From: Alphaproteobacteria bacterium
GTDB taxonomy: Bacteria; Pseudomonadota; Alphaproteobacteria; Rhodobacterales; Rhodobacteraceae
Direction of reading: 5' to 3'
DNA: 7,530 bases
Assembly (NCBI GenBank): GCA_003694465.1
Contig: RFKM01000023.1
Coordinates: forward strand, 1-7,530
Each line of letters starts with the position of its first letter. Position 1 is the first letter of the stretch. The position numbers and the translations under genes were made by a program. Shown here piece after piece: positions 6,713 through 7,530 of the stretch. The notes below the pieces were generated by a model. That model did not search any database. It had not been told where the DNA came from and worked only from the letters and a program-made list of their open reading frames with translations.

Positions 6713-6828
6713 GTGATCCTCCCTGAAAAGAGTGTTCGCGCCTTGGTGCCTGTTCGGCCGATCTCCGACCGGAAGTCCGACCAGCCTCCCTGCCGGACAG
6801 ACCCCCGCCGATGATCGTCATTGCCTTT

Positions 6829-6858
6829 AATCTACACATCAGGATAATCGAATGTAAA
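6829..6858 (-). promoter_or_regulatory. candidate sigma-70-type promoter for the dsr operon
   Basis: On the minus strand TTTACA (6858-6853, five of six matches to the -35 consensus) is followed by 18 nt and TAGATT (6834-6829, four of six matches to the -10). Transcription would begin near 6822, leaving a leader of about 110 nt before dsrA. The match is modest and the region AT-rich, so chance is possible. Confidence 0.35.
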
Positions 6859-6871
6859 AGAAAAAAGTTGC

Positions 6872-6881
6872 TGCAATTGCA
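6872..6881. promoter_or_regulatory. palindrome TGCAATTGCA, candidate operator
   Basis: A perfect 10-bp palindrome lies between the two divergent genes, just upstream of the candidate dsrA -35 box. The adjoining bases form a further short symmetric element (TTGC-T-GCAA at 6868-6876). The position suits a regulator acting on both directions, but no regulator gene is in the window and the motif is not one I can assign. Confidence 0.35.
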
Positions 6882-6891
6882 AAAGAAACGA

Positions 6892-6897
6892 TACAAA
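6892..6897 (+). promoter_or_regulatory. weak -10 candidate for the divergent dioxygenase gene
   Basis: TACAAA (four of six matches to the -10) lies 18 nt after TTGCTG at 6868-6873 (three of six matches to the -35). An alternative is TATAGC at 6920-6925 with TTGCCG at 6899-6904, but its 15-nt spacer is short. Neither is convincing alone. Confidence 0.2.
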
Positions 6898-6951
6898 ATT
6901 GCCGAGTGATTTGGTCGGGTATAGCGGCAGGAAAAGGGGGCGTCGGAAAAG

Positions 6952-7530
6952 ATGAAAGAATATCAGGCTTTTTCCTGGCAATCGCCCAAACGCGACGATT
7001 TTTATCGGGAATGGAGAGATGCGCGATTGGCCGCCGCCGAGGCCGCGCGGTCGGCGGACCCGGTCGAAATTTCCGACATGGAACACCCGACGAAAGCCGA
7101 GAAATCCGAGCTGATCCGCCGCTGCAACGCAGCGAATCTCGCCCTTTATCAGACTCGCGAATCACCAAGGCAACGCGACAAATTGCGCGCCTTCGCCAAG
7201 GCCTTCGGCCTGCGGGTTGCCGAAAGGCACCGCTCTGCCGGGGGAGACGGGATCGTGGCGCTGCGCGAGAGCGACGCCCCCGGTCAGGCCGGCTACATCC
7301 CCTATTCGAAGCGCGGGATGAACTGGCACACCGACGGCTATTACAATGCGCCCGAGGAGCGAATCAGCGCCATGGTCCTGCACACGGCGCAGCCGGCCGG
7401 GGACGGCGGCGCGAACCGGTTTCTCGATCACACCATCGCCTTCATCCGACTGATGGACGAGAACCCCGCCTACGTTTCGGCGCTGATGCACCCCGAGGCG
7501 ATGACGATTCCCGAAAACCGCGAGGCCGAC
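6952..7530 (+). CDS. TauD/TfdA-like Fe(II)/2-oxoglutarate-dependent dioxygenase (N-terminal part, runs off the right edge)
   Basis: 193 codons are open from ATG at 6952 to the window end without a stop. An AGGAAAAGGGGG stretch at 6929-6940 is the probable ribosome-binding region. The HxD iron-binding motif is present as H126-T-D128 (GMNWHTDGYYNAPEE). It is followed by the GGANRFLDHTIAFIRL segment, which corresponds to the GGxTxF strand and following helix of TauD/TfdA enzymes. The second iron histidine and the 2-oxoglutarate-binding arginine would lie beyond the edge. Family members hydroxylate diverse small molecules, including taurine (releasing sulfite), other sulfonates, sulfate esters and gamma-butyrobetaine; the substrate cannot be read from this part. 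It is divergent from dsrA and shares its control region, so a sulfur-related role is possible but is only inference. I recognise the fold family, not the specific gene. Confidence 0.8.
   Translation, partial: MKEYQAFSWQSPKRDDFYREWRDARLAAAEAARSADPVEISDMEHPTKAEKSELIRRCNAANLALYQTRESPRQRDKLRAFAKAFGLRVAERHRSAGGDGIVALRESDAPGQAGYIPYSKRGMNWHTDGYYNAPEERISAMVLHTAQPAGDGGANRFLDHTIAFIRLMDENPAYVSALMHPEAMTIPENREAD

Larger units (their letters stand above)
6713..6951. promoter_or_regulatory. divergent control region between dsrA and the dioxygenase gene
   Basis: 239 bp without a credible gene. The right half (about 6825-6910) is AT-rich, in contrast to everything else in the window, and must contain the start signals for both directions. 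It holds a palindrome at 6872-6881, a direct repeat AAAAGAAA at 6856-6863 and 6881-6888 (25 bp apart), and, in the dsrA leader, a direct repeat TCCGACC at 6764-6770 and 6776-6782. The dsrA ribosome-binding site AGGGAGGA is at 6717-6724 on the minus strand. Confidence 0.7.

Noticed and set aside
5534..6814. A 426-codon plus-strand frame opposite dsrA
   Set aside because: It is a mirror of GC-rich dsrA codons with no known motifs; dsrA has complete siroheme and ferredoxin ligands.
5883..6896. A minus-strand frame overlapping dsrA whose part begins MTIIGGGLSG, resembling a nucleotide-binding glycine motif
   Set aside because: The resemblance is limited to about ten residues in the dsrA leader. 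The frame then runs through dsrA out of frame, turns Arg-rich, and has no ribosome-binding site.
6839..7168. Small minus-strand frames overlapping the start of the dioxygenase gene
   Set aside because: They are antisense to a gene with a clear iron-binding motif and lack domains or good start signals.
7162..7491. A 109-codon minus-strand frame opposite the dioxygenase gene
   Set aside because: It is a shadow of the plus-strand coding sequence, which contains the HTD motif in this stretch.
1..7530. Mobile elements, CRISPR arrays, tRNA or rRNA genes
   Set aside because: No transposase, spaced repeat array or structured RNA gene could be seen; the window is filled by one operon and one divergent gene.

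Overview
This window carries the front part of a reverse-type (oxidative) dissimilatory sulfite reductase operon, dsrABEFHCMKL, read on the minus strand from about 6712 down to the left edge. A divergent gene of a different kind sits at the right edge. The DNA is GC-rich in every gene and becomes AT-rich only in the divergent promoter region near 6825-6910. The gene order matches the sulfur-oxidizer operon known from Allochromatium vinosum. High GC, GC-rich codon third positions and strong GGGAGGA ribosome-binding sites fit a proteobacterium. I favour an alphaproteobacterium, possibly a purple or marine sulfur oxidizer of the Rhodobacterales type, but that placement is inference from overall character and not from a marker gene.

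Layout from right to left along the transcript: dsrA (6712-5435) and dsrB (5368-4286) encode the two siroheme-[4Fe-4S] sulfite reductase subunits. dsrE (4274-3882), dsrF (3869-3462) and dsrH (3449-3141) encode the sulfur-carrier complex. dsrC (3115-2783) encodes the small two-cysteine sulfur carrier. dsrM (2683-1958) and dsrK (1954-440) encode the membrane cytochrome b and the HdrD-like iron-sulfur subunit of the DsrMKJOP complex. dsrL (418 to beyond position 1) encodes the start of the NAD(P)H-linked iron-sulfur flavoprotein. dsrJOP and later genes would lie to the left, outside the window.

How they work together (established for the family): sulfur from stored or periplasmic sulfane sources is relayed through thiol carriers to DsrEFH and then to DsrC. 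DsrAB oxidizes the DsrC-bound sulfur to sulfite, DsrL takes up electrons on the NAD(P) side, and DsrMKJOP exchanges electrons between DsrC thiols/disulfides and the quinone pool or periplasm. The residues needed for the relay are visible: DsrE Cys78, DsrH Cys20, and DsrC Cys98 and Cys109. The presence of dsrEFH and dsrL argues for the oxidizing direction.

On the plus strand, 6952 to the right edge encodes the first 193 residues of a TauD/TfdA-like Fe(II)/2-oxoglutarate dioxygenase with an HTD iron-binding motif. It is divergent from dsrA and shares its 239-bp upstream region, which contains a perfect 10-bp palindrome. The non-coding signals most worth attention are a GC-rich hairpin just after dsrC, a bulged hairpin between dsrA and dsrB, and the divergent control region. 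The core operon is a known system. The novelty candidates are the dioxygenase next to it and the RNA elements within it.
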